DNA from: Anaerolineales bacterium
GTDB lineage: Bacteria > Chloroflexota > Anaerolineae > Anaerolineales > Villigracilaceae
Length of the DNA: 39,227 bases
Direction: 5' to 3'
Assembly: GCA_020060235.1 (NCBI GenBank)
Contig: JAGVAO010000130.1
Span: 1 to 39,227, forward strand
Below are positions 18,953 to 28,215 of this stretch, piece by piece. Position 1 is the first letter of the stretch. Every line of letters begins with the position of its first letter. Both the position numbers and the translations under genes were made by a program. The notes under the pieces were generated by a model, which was not told the origin of the DNA, made no database searches, and was given only the letters and a program-made list of their open reading frames with translations.

Positions 18953-19477
18953 ATGACCCTCCGAACGATTGTTACCACTCCAGAACCGGTGCTGCGCCGC
19001 AAGGCTCGGCCCGTGACTAAATTTGACGACAAACTGCAAACCTTGATAGACGACATGGTCGAGACCATGCGCGAGGCCCCTGGCGTGGGCCTGGCCGCGC
19101 CGCAAATAGGTATTTCTGAGCGAATTATCGTGGTCGAATATTTCGAGAACGAAGAAGACGAGGACAGTGAAGAAGCCGAAAGCGCGCCGAAAAAACTGTA
19201 TGCCATTATCAACCCCGAAATCACGCGCACCTCGCCCGAAAAAGAAGTCGCGCCCGAAGGCTGCCTGTCCATCCCCGGCTTGCTGGGCGAAGTGGAACGT
19301 CACCTGGGCGTGACCGTCAAAGGCCAGAACCGGCGCGGACAGCCCGTGACGCTGAAATTGAAGGGCTGGGTGGCGCGCATCTTCCAGCACGAAATCGACC
19401 ACCTGAACGGAGTCCTGTTCACCGACCTGGCGACCCGCGTTTGGAAGCCTGAAGAGCCAATCGAAGACAAAGTGTAG
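18953..19477 (+). CDS. def: Peptide deformylase
   Basis: A 174-residue metalloenzyme that removes the N-terminal formyl group from new proteins at the ribosome. The three motifs are intact: GVGLAAPQIG (44-53), EGCLSIPG (Cys104) and QHEIDH (His146, Glu147, His150). An acidic insertion, ENEEDEDSEEAE (about 65-76), between the first two motifs is a little unusual. AAGGTAG stands about nine bases before the ATG, and a TAAAAT box overlaps the stop codon of the preceding gene. recF follows with two bases between stop and start, so the two are co-transcribed. Confidence 0.96.
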   Translation: MTLRTIVTTPEPVLRRKARPVTKFDDKLQTLIDDMVETMREAPGVGLAAPQIGISERIIVVEYFENEEDEDSEEAESAPKKLYAIINPEITRTSPEKEVAPEGCLSIPGLLGEVERHLGVTVKGQNRRGQPVTLKLKGWVARIFQHEIDHLNGVLFTDLATRVWKPEEPIEDKV

Positions 19478-19479
19478 GC

Positions 19480-20682
19480 GTGCAACTCACCCACCTTTCA
19501 TTGACCAACTTTCGCAACTTCGCCCGCCTGGATGTAGACCTTCCACGGCGGGCTGTTGTGCTGGTCGGTAACAACGCCCAGGGCAAGACCAGCCTGCTCG
19601 AGGCGGTTTACTTCCTCGCCACGTTTGCATCCTTCCAGACCCACAGTGACCGGCAACTGGTCAACTTTTTGGCTTCCCGCCAAAACCCGGCGGTCGCCCG
19701 CATCGTCGCCGACTATCAGCGCGGCGGACGCAAACACCGCCTGGAAGTAAGAGTCATTCTCGAAAACGTCGGCCCGCTCGGGGTGCGAAGCCGCAAAGAA
19801 ATCCTGCTCGATGGCGTCAAACGCCCGGCCAGCGAGGTCATCGGCCACCTGCCGGCCGTCCTGTTCATTCCGCAAATGTCGCTGGTGCTGGAGGGCGGCC
19901 CCGAAGAGCGCCGCCGCTACCTGAACCTGGCCCTGGCGCAGACCATCCCCGGCTATGCGGCGGCCTTGAGCGCCTACCAGCAAGCCCTGACGCGCCGCAA
20001 CGCCCTGCTCAAAATGCTTTCGGAGCGCGGCGGCGACCCCGGCCAACTGGCCTACTGGGACGAAACCCTGTCTGCCAGCGGCGCGCAAATTATTCACTGG
20101 CGCATTGCCGCCATCCAGGAGTTGGAGCGTTTTGCGGCCCGCGCTCACAGCAGCCTGACGCGCGGCGCGGAGGTGCTGCGGCTGGCGTACCAACCCGCTT
20201 TCGACCCACTGCCCAGGCCGAACGGCCAGTTTGTGCTTAAGATGGATGTTGCGGCGGACCGCTCCGGGCTGGATTTGGAATCCATCCGCCGGGGCTTTCT
20301 CGAAGCCTTGGGCCGCGTCCGCGCTGAGGAAATCGGACGCGGCGTGACGACCCTTGGCCCGCACCGCGACGAGCTGCGTTTCCTGGCGAACGGCGTCGAT
20401 TTGGGTCACTACGGCTCGCGCGGACAAATCCGTACCTGCCTGCTGGCCCTGAAAATGGCCGAAATCGACTGGATGCAGGCCCGCACCGGCGAAGCCCCGA
20501 TTGTGCTTTTAGATGAAGTCATGGCCGAACTCGACCATGAGCGCCGCGCCGACCTGCTGGCCTCGCTGACCGACGCCGGGCAGCAGGTGCTGCTGACCAC
20601 CACCGACACCGGTCTGTTCACCCCCGAATTTGTCGAGGCGGCTGAGACATGGCAGGTCGTGGCGGGGACGGTGAGTCGGTAA
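19480..20682 (+). CDS. recF: DNA replication and repair protein RecF
   Basis: A 400-residue SMC-like ATPase that helps load RecA at single-strand gaps together with RecO and RecR. Walker A is GNNAQGKTS near residue 31, followed by LLEAVYFLA. The signature motif appears as YGSRGQIRTCLLALKMAE, and Walker B and the D-loop as IVLLDEVMAELDHERR. It starts with GTG two bases after the def stop (TAG GC GTG), which makes translational coupling likely. The classical dnaA-dnaN-recF-gyr context is absent. The sequence TNFRNFARLDVDL at the N-terminus is typical of RecF. Confidence 0.95.
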   Translation: MQLTHLSLTNFRNFARLDVDLPRRAVVLVGNNAQGKTSLLEAVYFLATFASFQTHSDRQLVNFLASRQNPAVARIVADYQRGGRKHRLEVRVILENVGPLGVRSRKEILLDGVKRPASEVIGHLPAVLFIPQMSLVLEGGPEERRRYLNLALAQTIPGYAAALSAYQQALTRRNALLKMLSERGGDPGQLAYWDETLSASGAQIIHWRIAAIQELERFAARAHSSLTRGAEVLRLAYQPAFDPLPRPNGQFVLKMDVAADRSGLDLESIRRGFLEALGRVRAEEIGRGVTTLGPHRDELRFLANGVDLGHYGSRGQIRTCLLALKMAEIDWMQARTGEAPIVLLDEVMAELDHERRADLLASLTDAGQQVLLTTTDTGLFTPEFVEAAETWQVVAGTVSR

Positions 20683-20694
20683 AAATATTGCAGG

Positions 20695-20788
20695 TTGTCA
20701 TTTCGCCCCGCGCAGCGGGGACATCGTGCCCGTAGGGTAGAAATCTTACTCCTGTTAGAAGATTTCTCGCTATCGCTCGAAATGACAA
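20695..20788. repeat. 94-bp palindromic element (REP/MITE-like)
   Basis: The ends are inverted copies: TTGTCATTTCG at 20695 and CGAAATGACAA ending at 20788. Inside are a second inverted pair (AGAAATCTT / AAGATTTCT) around the centre and a CCCCGC-GCA-GCGGGG hairpin in the left half. The CATTTCGAGCGATAGCGAGAAATCTT pattern (minus strand, split here) resembles short interspersed palindromes that I know from several bacterial genomes. It carries no gene. It lies between recF and the cupin gene. Confidence 0.75.
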
Positions 20789-20818
20789 GTTGTGTTCAAT
20801 TTTTATAAAGGAGTTCCC

Positions 20819-21184
20819 ATGTCTGTCAAACATGCCAACGAAGTCCCTGAAAAAGTCGTTGCCGCTGGCGTCGAGACCACCCTCCAGGTGCTCATCTCTG
20901 CCGAAGAAGGGCCAAATTTTGCCCTGCGGCGTTTCATCATGCAGCCCGGCGGCGGGATGCCCCTGCACACCAACACCGTTGAGCACGAGCAATACGTCCT
21001 GCGCGGGCAGGCCCAAATCGGCATCGACGGCCAGGATTACCAGGTCAAGGCTGGCGATGTGGTCTTCATCCCGGCTGGCGCGCCGCACTACTACCAGAAC
21101 ACCGGCAACGAACCGTTTGAATTCCTGTGCATCATCCCCAACCAGAAAGACGAAATTACGATTTTAAACAGCGCAAACTGCTAA
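20819..21184 (+). CDS. Cupin-domain protein
   Basis: A 121-residue single-domain cupin (Cupin_2 type). The first cupin motif is GGGMPLHTNTVEHEQYVLRGQAQIGIDG, with candidate metal ligands His, Glu and His. The second is AGDVVFIPAGAPHYYQNTG, with a further His. Such small cupins bind a metal or a small ligand; the substrate cannot be told from sequence. The ATG at 20819 has AAAGGAG (20807-20813) five bases upstream, which rules out the slightly longer open frame. It is separated from recF by a palindromic repeat and is convergent with the phosphotransferase gene, so it is probably a single-gene unit. Confidence 0.9.
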   Translation: MSVKHANEVPEKVVAAGVETTLQVLISAEEGPNFALRRFIMQPGGGMPLHTNTVEHEQYVLRGQAQIGIDGQDYQVKAGDVVFIPAGAPHYYQNTGNEPFEFLCIIPNQKDEITILNSANC

Positions 21185-21245
21185 ACAAACGAAAAGTGCC
21201 CCTCCGGGATTTTGTGGGGCGGTTTGCTTGAGCGCAAAAAAATAT

Positions 21246-21312
21246 CCCCGTTTATCCTTGTTCATCGTTGGCGAAAAAGTTTTTTACCGGCGATGAACAG
21301 AGGTAAACAGGG
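21246..21312. repeat. 67-bp imperfect inverted repeat
   Basis: CCCCGTTTATCCTTGTTCATCG on the left pairs with CGATGAACAGAGGTAAACAGGG on the right (18 of 22 positions, arms offered here with their mismatches) around an AT-rich centre. It sits between the convergent cupin and phosphotransferase genes. It may end their transcripts, or may be another copy of a dispersed palindromic element. Confidence 0.65.
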
Positions 21313-21339
21313 TTATTTCATTTGGTGGTTTTTGCAATA

Positions 21340-22344
21340 TTACAGGTATTTCGCCAGGCTGTCCCAGTCAAACTCGATAAAGGGCAGGTCGTTTTCGATG
21401 CGTTTGCGGCGGTCTTTCATGTAGCGCGCGCACCAGGGATGCTCGGGGTTGTCGCCGTCTTCTTCGCTAAAATGGATGGCGGCGAACAGGTCGATTTCGC
21501 GCAGTTTCATGAAATACGGCAGTTCGGCCAGCCATTTGGGATCGAGACGGTTTTCTTCGCGATAGCCTGAAAGAAAAGCGGGCATGAACCGCGCAGCATG
21601 GGCGGCGGGGTCGGGTTCTTCATTGGCGGTGTAGAACAGCACCATGGCAATGTCATAGATGAAGTGCCCGTAGGCGCAGTCGTCAAAATCGAACAGGGTC
21701 AGGTTGTTTTCGCTATCCACAAAGAAGTTGCCGGGGTGGGCGTCCTGATGAATCAGGCCGAATCCGTCCGGGTCGCGGGGCAGGCGGCGCAGGTGCTCAA
21801 AGACCTGGCGGTATTTGGCGAGGGCAACCGTTTCGCGAGCGGGCATCTGGTTTTCGGCGGTGTTGTTGACGGACGCATCCCAATCGTAGCGCCGCCAGGC
21901 CGGGTTGGCGGGCTGGTAGTCTTTGGCCAGGGCATGCATGCGCCCGAGCAGGCGTCCGTAGTTATGGATGAAAGTGTCGTTGACCTGGTCGCGGCGTATG
22001 TGACTACCGGGGGCTTCAACAAAGGCGGTGCAAAGGAATTGCTCTCCGTGGCTGTCGTCGAGGGCCTCGACCAGTTCGCCATTTGACGAGTGAATTGCGC
22101 GGGCGACGGATGCGCCGCCGACGGCGAGGTAGTTAATCCAATCCACTTCGCCGTGAATCAGGTCGGGGGAGCGGCGATGGCTGTGTCCGATGCGCAGGAT
22201 GAAGCGTCCATTGGGGCGCTCGAATTGGTAGATAAAACTCTCGAATCCATCCAGCGCTGCGATGTTTTCGGGCGCGATGTCGTAGCGCTGCATGGCGGCT
22301 TGCAGGAGTTTATCGTTGAAGCGGGCGGCGATTTGGGGGTCCAT
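21340..22344 (-). CDS. Phosphotransferase of the APH (aminoglycoside/choline kinase-like) family
   Basis: A 334-residue protein kinase-fold enzyme. The Brenner-type motif GLIHQDAHPGNFFVD gives the catalytic Asp, and LFDFDDCAYGHFIYDIA gives the metal-binding Asp. The N-terminal lobe has the hydrophobic IYQFERPNGRFILRIGHS strands. This family phosphorylates small molecules such as homoserine, choline, fructosamine, macrolides or aminoglycosides; the sequence does not show which. I see no reason to call it a resistance gene. AAGGACA lies about eight bases upstream of the start at 22344. It is divergent from the SagB-type gene and convergent with the cupin. Confidence 0.88.
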   Translation of the reverse strand: MDPQIAARFNDKLLQAAMQRYDIAPENIAALDGFESFIYQFERPNGRFILRIGHSHRRSPDLIHGEVDWINYLAVGGASVARAIHSSNGELVEALDDSHGEQFLCTAFVEAPGSHIRRDQVNDTFIHNYGRLLGRMHALAKDYQPANPAWRRYDWDASVNNTAENQMPARETVALAKYRQVFEHLRRLPRDPDGFGLIHQDAHPGNFFVDSENNLTLFDFDDCAYGHFIYDIAMVLFYTANEEPDPAAHAARFMPAFLSGYREENRLDPKWLAELPYFMKLREIDLFAAIHFSEEDGDNPEHPWCARYMKDRRKRIENDLPFIEFDWDSLAKYL

Positions 22345-22461
22345 TGAATGTCCTTGGTGTCCTTGTGAAAATTTTCCTTATTTTACTGTGTTCTGAATAT
22401 GGTCGGGTTAAAATAGGCAATAAACGTGGGGCGGGATGTTACCGCCTTGTATCAGGAAACT

Positions 22462-22478
22462 GCGGGATGACATCCCGC
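22462..22478. promoter_or_regulatory. Perfect 17-bp palindrome upstream of the SagB-type gene
   Basis: GCGGGATG-A-CATCCCGC. A half copy, GCGGGATG, lies 30 bases further upstream (about 22432). It stands about 28 bases before the start codon and could be an operator. It could also be a small dispersed repeat. Confidence 0.4.
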
Positions 22479-22506
22479 TCCAAATGGCTTGAAAACGAGG
22501 CTAATG

Positions 22507-23241
22507 ATGGAATCTACAAAAGAAATGCGAAAATTCTTGAAATCCGACCGCTGGGAAGAATGGCGGCACTCAGACTATGACCAGAAGCGCAAAGTGCCTG
22601 CCCCGCCGGTGCAAAAACCGGCTCCAGTGGTAGCAGCGCGGATTGACCTGCCCGCCGCCGAGAGTTTGTCGCTGGGTCAAATTCCGCTGGTGGAGGCCAT
22701 GCGGCGCAGGCGCAGTCACCGCAGTTTCACTGATGCGCCGCTCAGCCTGGAGGAGTTGACCTTCCTGTTGTGGGCCACCCAAGGACTGAACGGCGACCGG
22801 CCCAATCTCCGGGTGGTGCCTTCGGGCGGGGCCCGTCATCCGTTTGAAACTTACCTTTTTGTCAACCGTGTATCCGGGCTGGAGCCGGGTCTGTATCGCT
22901 ACCTGGCGCAGGAACATCAACTTTGCCTGCTGCGCAGCGACCCGGATATGGACGCACAGGTGGCGGATGCCTGCAACCATGATTTTGCCGGAAATTGCGC
23001 GGTGACGTTTCTATGGTCGGCGATTCCTTACCGCACCGAGTGGCGCTACAGTTTTCTATCCGCCAAACTGATTGCGTTGGATGCCGGGCATGTCTGCCAG
23101 AACCTGTACCTGGCTTGCGAAGCCATCGGGGCCGGGACTTGCGCCCTTGACGCCTACGACCAGCATAAACTGGATGCCTTCCTGGGGCTGGACGGCGAAG
23201 ATGAATTCGCGATTTATGCCGCGCCGGTGGGGAAGGTGTAA
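22507..23241 (+). CDS. SagB/ThcOx-family FMN oxidoreductase (nitroreductase fold)
   Basis: A 244-residue protein of the nitroreductase superfamily. The SagB/ThcOx signature is visible: PLVEAMRRRRSHRSFTDAPLSLEELTFLLWATQGL, then the PSGGARHPFETYLFVNRV segment and a C-terminal HVCQNLYLACEAIGAGTCALDAYD. Family members are flavin-dependent dehydrogenases; some make azolines aromatic in peptide natural products, but no precursor peptide, cyclodehydratase or transporter lies nearby, so a RiPP role is unsupported. Two adjacent ATG codons (22504 and 22507) are possible; 22507 is six bases from GAGG and is preferred. It ends well before a terminator at 23366. Confidence 0.85.
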   Translation: MESTKEMRKFLKSDRWEEWRHSDYDQKRKVPAPPVQKPAPVVAARIDLPAAESLSLGQIPLVEAMRRRRSHRSFTDAPLSLEELTFLLWATQGLNGDRPNLRVVPSGGARHPFETYLFVNRVSGLEPGLYRYLAQEHQLCLLRSDPDMDAQVADACNHDFAGNCAVTFLWSAIPYRTEWRYSFLSAKLIALDAGHVCQNLYLACEAIGAGTCALDAYDQHKLDAFLGLDGEDEFAIYAAPVGKV

Positions 23242-23365
23242 CGGGATGATTTGCTGGTGTAGAGGCGACCCGTCGTGCGCGTAAAATCGCTCTTTTCTGC
23301 CAGGATGCTGAGCAAATAATGCCTTGTTATGCCCGAAAGGGTCGCCCTTACTCGCGCCACATAAC

Positions 23366-23397
23366 AAAGACGCCGGGTAAAACTCCCGGCGTCTTTT
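23366..23397. terminator. Bidirectional terminator between the SagB-type gene and the phenol-lyase-like gene
   Basis: The stem AAAGACGCCGGG / CCCGGCGTCTTT has a 7-base loop (TAAAACT), with an A-run on the left and TTTT on the right. The 125 bases to its left also hold GGCGACCC (about 23263) and GGGTCGCC (about 23339), an inverted pair of unknown meaning. Confidence 0.88.
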
Positions 23398-23417
23398 CAA
23401 TCAGTGTTTTGTCAGGT

Positions 23418-24833
<1,416 letters not shown>

Positions 24834-24861
24834 TTACTCTCCTTTTGGGGGTGAATGTGTA

Positions 24862-25344
24862 CTATTCCAACGGCAGCGCCATCGTCGCCTTGACCTCGGT
24901 CAGCACCAGGCTGGTGTGGATGCGCGCCACGCCGGGGATGGGGGTCAGGCTGTCAACCAGGAAACGCTCCAAATCTTTGCGGTTGCGCAGGACGACTTTG
25001 AGCAGGTAATCGTACTCGCCGGTGATGTGGTGGCATTCCAGCACTTCAGGCATCTGGCGGGCGCGCTGGCGAAAACCTTCGACCTGTTCCAGTTCGTGCA
25101 TTTGCAGGCTGACATGGATAAAGCACAGCAGGTCGTAACCGGTTTTCTCGCGGTCGATGTTGGCCGTGTACTGGCGGATGTAGCCTTCTTTTTCCAGCCT
25201 GCGCAGGCGTGCGTGGGTGGCCGGAGGGGAAAGGTTAACTGCCCGCGCCAGTTCGACGTTGCTCAGGCGTCCGTCTGCTTGCAGGGCGCGCAGCATGGCC
25301 TTATCCACATCGTCGAGTGTTGTTTCTGATATATTTTTTATCAT
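24862..25344 (-). CDS. Lrp/AsnC-family transcriptional regulator
   Basis: A 160-residue regulator. The N-terminal helix-turn-helix is typical (LDDVDKAMLRALQADGRLSNVELARAVNLSPPATHARLRRLEKEGYI, about 10-56). It is followed by the RAM/AsnC ligand-binding domain (about 70-155) with HHITGEYDYLLKVVLRNRKDLERFL. Such proteins form octamers or larger assemblies and respond to amino acids. Being first in an operon with a tyrosine phenol-lyase-like gene suggests that it senses an aromatic amino acid and controls that gene and itself. The upstream region (25345-25524) is very AT-rich, as often seen at Lrp sites. AAAGGATG lies just upstream of the ATG. Confidence 0.93.
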   Translation of the reverse strand: MIKNISETTLDDVDKAMLRALQADGRLSNVELARAVNLSPPATHARLRRLEKEGYIRQYTANIDREKTGYDLLCFIHVSLQMHELEQVEGFRQRARQMPEVLECHHITGEYDYLLKVVLRNRKDLERFLVDSLTPIPGVARIHTSLVLTEVKATMALPLE

Positions 25345-25524
25345 GAAAAGACATCCTTTCGCAATACTATTTTGTGTTATGCGTGAAAGTTGAAATTAAA
25401 TTATAAATCATAATATATTAGCAGAATAATATTCCAAAACGCCTTGCGGCGCGCCCTGCCGACAAAACAAGATGAATCGCGCCGGGCGTATAATTTGACA
25501 CAAATACAGCACCGGAGTCAAAAA
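25345..25524. promoter_or_regulatory. AT-rich divergent control region of lrp-tpl and the DinB-like gene
   Basis: About 60 bases (25380-25440) are almost wholly A and T, in contrast to the GC-rich surroundings. On the minus strand a TATAAT (plus ATTATA near 25400) could serve lrp. On the plus strand TATAAT lies at 25489-25494, giving a leader of about 25 bases for the DinB-like gene. Intrinsically bent, AT-rich DNA is typical for Lrp binding; no precise operator is assigned. Confidence 0.5.
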
Positions 25525-26193
25525 ATGAACGCCAACCGCAAAAATTGGAACGAACAACAACAGGAATTGCTGGCAGCCTTCAAGCGCGGCGACGATAAAA
25601 CGGCTCGTCCGCTCTTCTTGCGCCATCATGCAATGGTGCATTCGGCGGGAGTGTCAGGCATGGGGCTGTGGTCTTTCGAGGATGAAGTGCTGGATGGAAT
25701 CGACGAGGCGGTTTTCAGGCGAATTCCGGCAGGCGGCGAACATTCGATTGCCTGGAACATCTGGCATATTGCGCGCATCGAGGATGTGACCATGAACCTG
25801 CTGGTGGCCGGGAGCGGGCAGGTTTATTTTGACGGCGGCTGGTTCGAACGGTTGGGAATCCCTTTCCAGGATACCGGGAACGGGATGACAAGGCAGGATG
25901 TTGCCGCCCTGGGCGCGGAAATCGACCTCGAAGCGCTGCGCGCCTATCGGGGCGCTGTCGGGCGGCGGACGCGCGAGATAGTGACAACGCTGGATGAAAC
26001 GGCGTACAGGCAGCGGGTGGATGCGTCCCGCCTGTTCCAAATCCTGGATACAGGCGCGGTGCGTCAATCTGCCCGCGAGGTGGTCGAATACTGGGGAAAG
26101 CGGGATATTGCGGGGCTGCTGCTGATGCCCGCCACGCGGCACAATTTCGTCCACCTGAACGAGTGCCTGCGCCTGAAGGCCAAGCGGGTATAA
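25525..26193 (+). CDS. DinB-like (four-helix bundle) protein
   Basis: A 222-residue protein of the DinB/YfiT superfamily. The helix SIAWNIWHIARIEDVTMNLLV carries the first conserved His, and the C-terminal RHNFVHLNECLRLK another, giving a likely metal site. Related proteins bind a divalent metal and some act as thiol-dependent transferases (bacillithiol or mycothiol type); most are uncharacterised. The start is taken at 25525, with GGAG eight bases upstream, instead of the longer open frame beginning at 25444, which would overlap the TATAAT box. A stand-alone gene. Confidence 0.75.
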   Translation: MNANRKNWNEQQQELLAAFKRGDDKTARPLFLRHHAMVHSAGVSGMGLWSFEDEVLDGIDEAVFRRIPAGGEHSIAWNIWHIARIEDVTMNLLVAGSGQVYFDGGWFERLGIPFQDTGNGMTRQDVAALGAEIDLEALRAYRGAVGRRTREIVTTLDETAYRQRVDASRLFQILDTGAVRQSAREVVEYWGKRDIAGLLLMPATRHNFVHLNECLRLKAKRV

Positions 26194-26264
26194 TTCCCGG
26201 CGGAACTTTTGACCTGCTGTTGCGTAAAACCCTGTGTGCATTTTTACACAACAGGTGAGCTATC

Positions 26265-28214
26265 ATGACAACCAACTCCATCACCAGCGACACTTCCCTG
26301 AAAAGCAAGCCCAACCTTCGGCTGGCGCTGATTGGCGCCTGGCTGGCTGTCGGGCTTTATACCCTGACAGTTTACATCCTTTCGGTGCCGGTGGTTTTCC
26401 GCCTGCGTACCAGCAACCCTGAGACCTCGGTGCTCGACCTGACGGAGGTCTTGTTTGCGTCGATTGACATCGGGATTGACATCTTCATTACTGTTGGGTT
26501 TGTGCTGACGGCGGTTTACCTGTTTGCGCGCCGTTCGGATGATTGGTTTGTCATTTTCACTTCGACTTTCCTGATTGCTTTTGCCGGGCGGGTTTCCAAC
26601 CTGGTCAATACCGCCACTATGCTGGGCGGTTATGAAATCATGGGCGGCCTGGTTCTGGTTTTGGGCGATGTCGGGATTTTCACCTTCTGCCTTCTCTTCC
26701 CCGACGGCAAATTCAGGCCCGGATGGGTCAAGTTCAGTGTGCCGCTATTTGCCCTGACGGCTGCCGTTGTCTATCTCTTGCCTGATACGCCTTTCCACTG
26801 GCGGAACCTGGGCGGCGGTTATACGATTCTGATGCTGGCCTGGTACCTGCTGGGCGTGGTGATTTTCATCTATCGTTATATAAAACAGGAAAGCGTCCTG
26901 CAAAAGCAGCAAATGCGCTGGACGATGATAGGCTTGCTCGGCCCACTGGTCTGGTTCGTGTTTTTCAATTCGCTGGATGTGCTGTTCGGGTTTGTCAGCG
27001 ACCAGTCGCAGGCCAATTTCTGGTATTACCAGTTGCTGGCCCAGGTGTTCGGCATCTTCCTGTTCCTGCTGCTGCCAATTTCAATCACCTTCTCAATTGC
27101 GCGTTCAAAACTGTTCGATATCGACCTGCTCATCAACCGTTCGCTGGTGTACGGCGGTTTGACCGCCGGGCTGGGGCTGGTGTTCGCCCTTGCGCTGGGG
27201 GCAGTTTCCTTAATATCGAGAACCATCCATCAGGGTGAACAATCGATGCTGGCGATGACGGTTGCGGCGGTCACTGCCGGGGCAATTTTCCAACCGGCGC
27301 GGCGGCGCTTGCAACGCTTTGTGGATAGTTTTTTCTATCACATCAAAATCGATTACGAAAAGACCCCCGTCGAACTGCGCAAAAGGGACGAACCGCTCGA
27401 AAACACGACCCTGTCATCGTATCGCGGCCTGAAACTGATTGGACGCGGTGGCATGGCGGATGTCTATCGCGCCGAAAGCCCGACCAACGGGCGCACGGTT
27501 GCCATCAAGGTTTTACCGGCCTCCATATCCGAAGACCCGCTTTTCCGCAAACGCTTCGTCCGCGAGGCCGAAACGGTCGCCGGGCTGGAACACCCCAATA
27601 TTGTGCAAATTTTGAACTATGGCGAGGAAAACGGAACCTGTTACATCGTCATGGAATACCTGACCGGGCCAGACCTGCGCAACCTGCTCAAACAGGAAAA
27701 GCGCCTGCCGCTCGATTCTTTCATCGGCATCCTGCGCGATATTGCCTCCGCGCTGGATTATGCCCACGCGCGCGGCCTTGTCCACCGAGACATCAAGCCC
27801 TCGAACATCATGCTCGATTCGGGCAGCCTGCCGCAGCGGGCCGTGTTGACCGATTTCGGCATTGCCAAAATTGCAGACGCGCACACCAAAATTACCGCCA
27901 CTGGCGTTTTGGGAACCTTCGATTATATTGCCCCCGAACAAATCCAATCTTCGGGCGAGGTGGATGCCCGTGCCGACCAGTACGCCCTAGGGGTGATGAC
28001 CTACCAGGTGCTGACCGGCAAACTGCCTTATGAACGCCCCAATACCGGCGCGTTACTGCTGGCGCACCTGACCGCCCCTCCGCCGGATGTGCGCGAAACC
28101 GAGCCTTCCATCCCGCGTCATGCGGCGTATGCCATCCAGCGCGCGATGGCGAAAAGCCCCAAAGACCGCTATAGCAACATCGGCGAGTTCGTCCAGGCCA
28201 TCGAAAGCGCCTGA
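26265..28214 (+). CDS. Membrane Ser/Thr protein kinase with a histidine-kinase-like sensor half
   Basis: A 649-residue protein. Residues 1-350 hold about ten predicted membrane helices. The segment RSKLFDIDLLINRSLVYGGLTAGLGL ... FQPARRRLQRFVDSFFYHIKIDYEK is a pattern that I know from the membrane parts of ComP/NarL-type sensor histidine kinases. The C-terminal part (about 384-649) is a Hanks-type Ser/Thr kinase: glycine loop GRGGMADVY from 393, catalytic Lys415 in VAIKVL, HRDIKPSN with Asp509, DFG with Asp530, and GTFDYIAPEQ. All catalytic residues are present, so it should be active. It lacks the PASTA repeats usual in cell-wall-sensing kinases. AGGTGAG precedes the start. It ends one base before the convergent HIT gene. 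Confidence 0.92.
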   Translation: MTTNSITSDTSLKSKPNLRLALIGAWLAVGLYTLTVYILSVPVVFRLRTSNPETSVLDLTEVLFASIDIGIDIFITVGFVLTAVYLFARRSDDWFVIFTSTFLIAFAGRVSNLVNTATMLGGYEIMGGLVLVLGDVGIFTFCLLFPDGKFRPGWVKFSVPLFALTAAVVYLLPDTPFHWRNLGGGYTILMLAWYLLGVVIFIYRYIKQESVLQKQQMRWTMIGLLGPLVWFVFFNSLDVLFGFVSDQSQANFWYYQLLAQVFGIFLFLLLPISITFSIARSKLFDIDLLINRSLVYGGLTAGLGLVFALALGAVSLISRTIHQGEQSMLAMTVAAVTAGAIFQPARRRLQRFVDSFFYHIKIDYEKTPVELRKRDEPLENTTLSSYRGLKLIGRGGMADVYRAESPTNGRTVAIKVLPASISEDPLFRKRFVREAETVAGLEHPNIVQILNYGEENGTCYIVMEYLTGPDLRNLLKQEKRLPLDSFIGILRDIASALDYAHARGLVHRDIKPSNIMLDSGSLPQRAVLTDFGIAKIADAHTKITATGVLGTFDYIAPEQIQSSGEVDARADQYALGVMTYQVLTGKLPYERPNTGALLLAHLTAPPPDVRETEPSIPRHAAYAIQRAMAKSPKDRYSNIGEFVQAIESA

Positions 28215-28215
28215 A

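Noticed and set aside
21340-22344. An aminoglycoside resistance gene
   Set aside because: Only the broad APH kinase-fold motifs are seen; the family includes many metabolic kinases and nothing mobile or resistance-related is nearby.
22507-23241. A RiPP (thiazole/oxazole peptide) cluster around the SagB-type gene
   Set aside because: No precursor peptide, cyclodehydratase, leader peptidase or exporter lies next to it.
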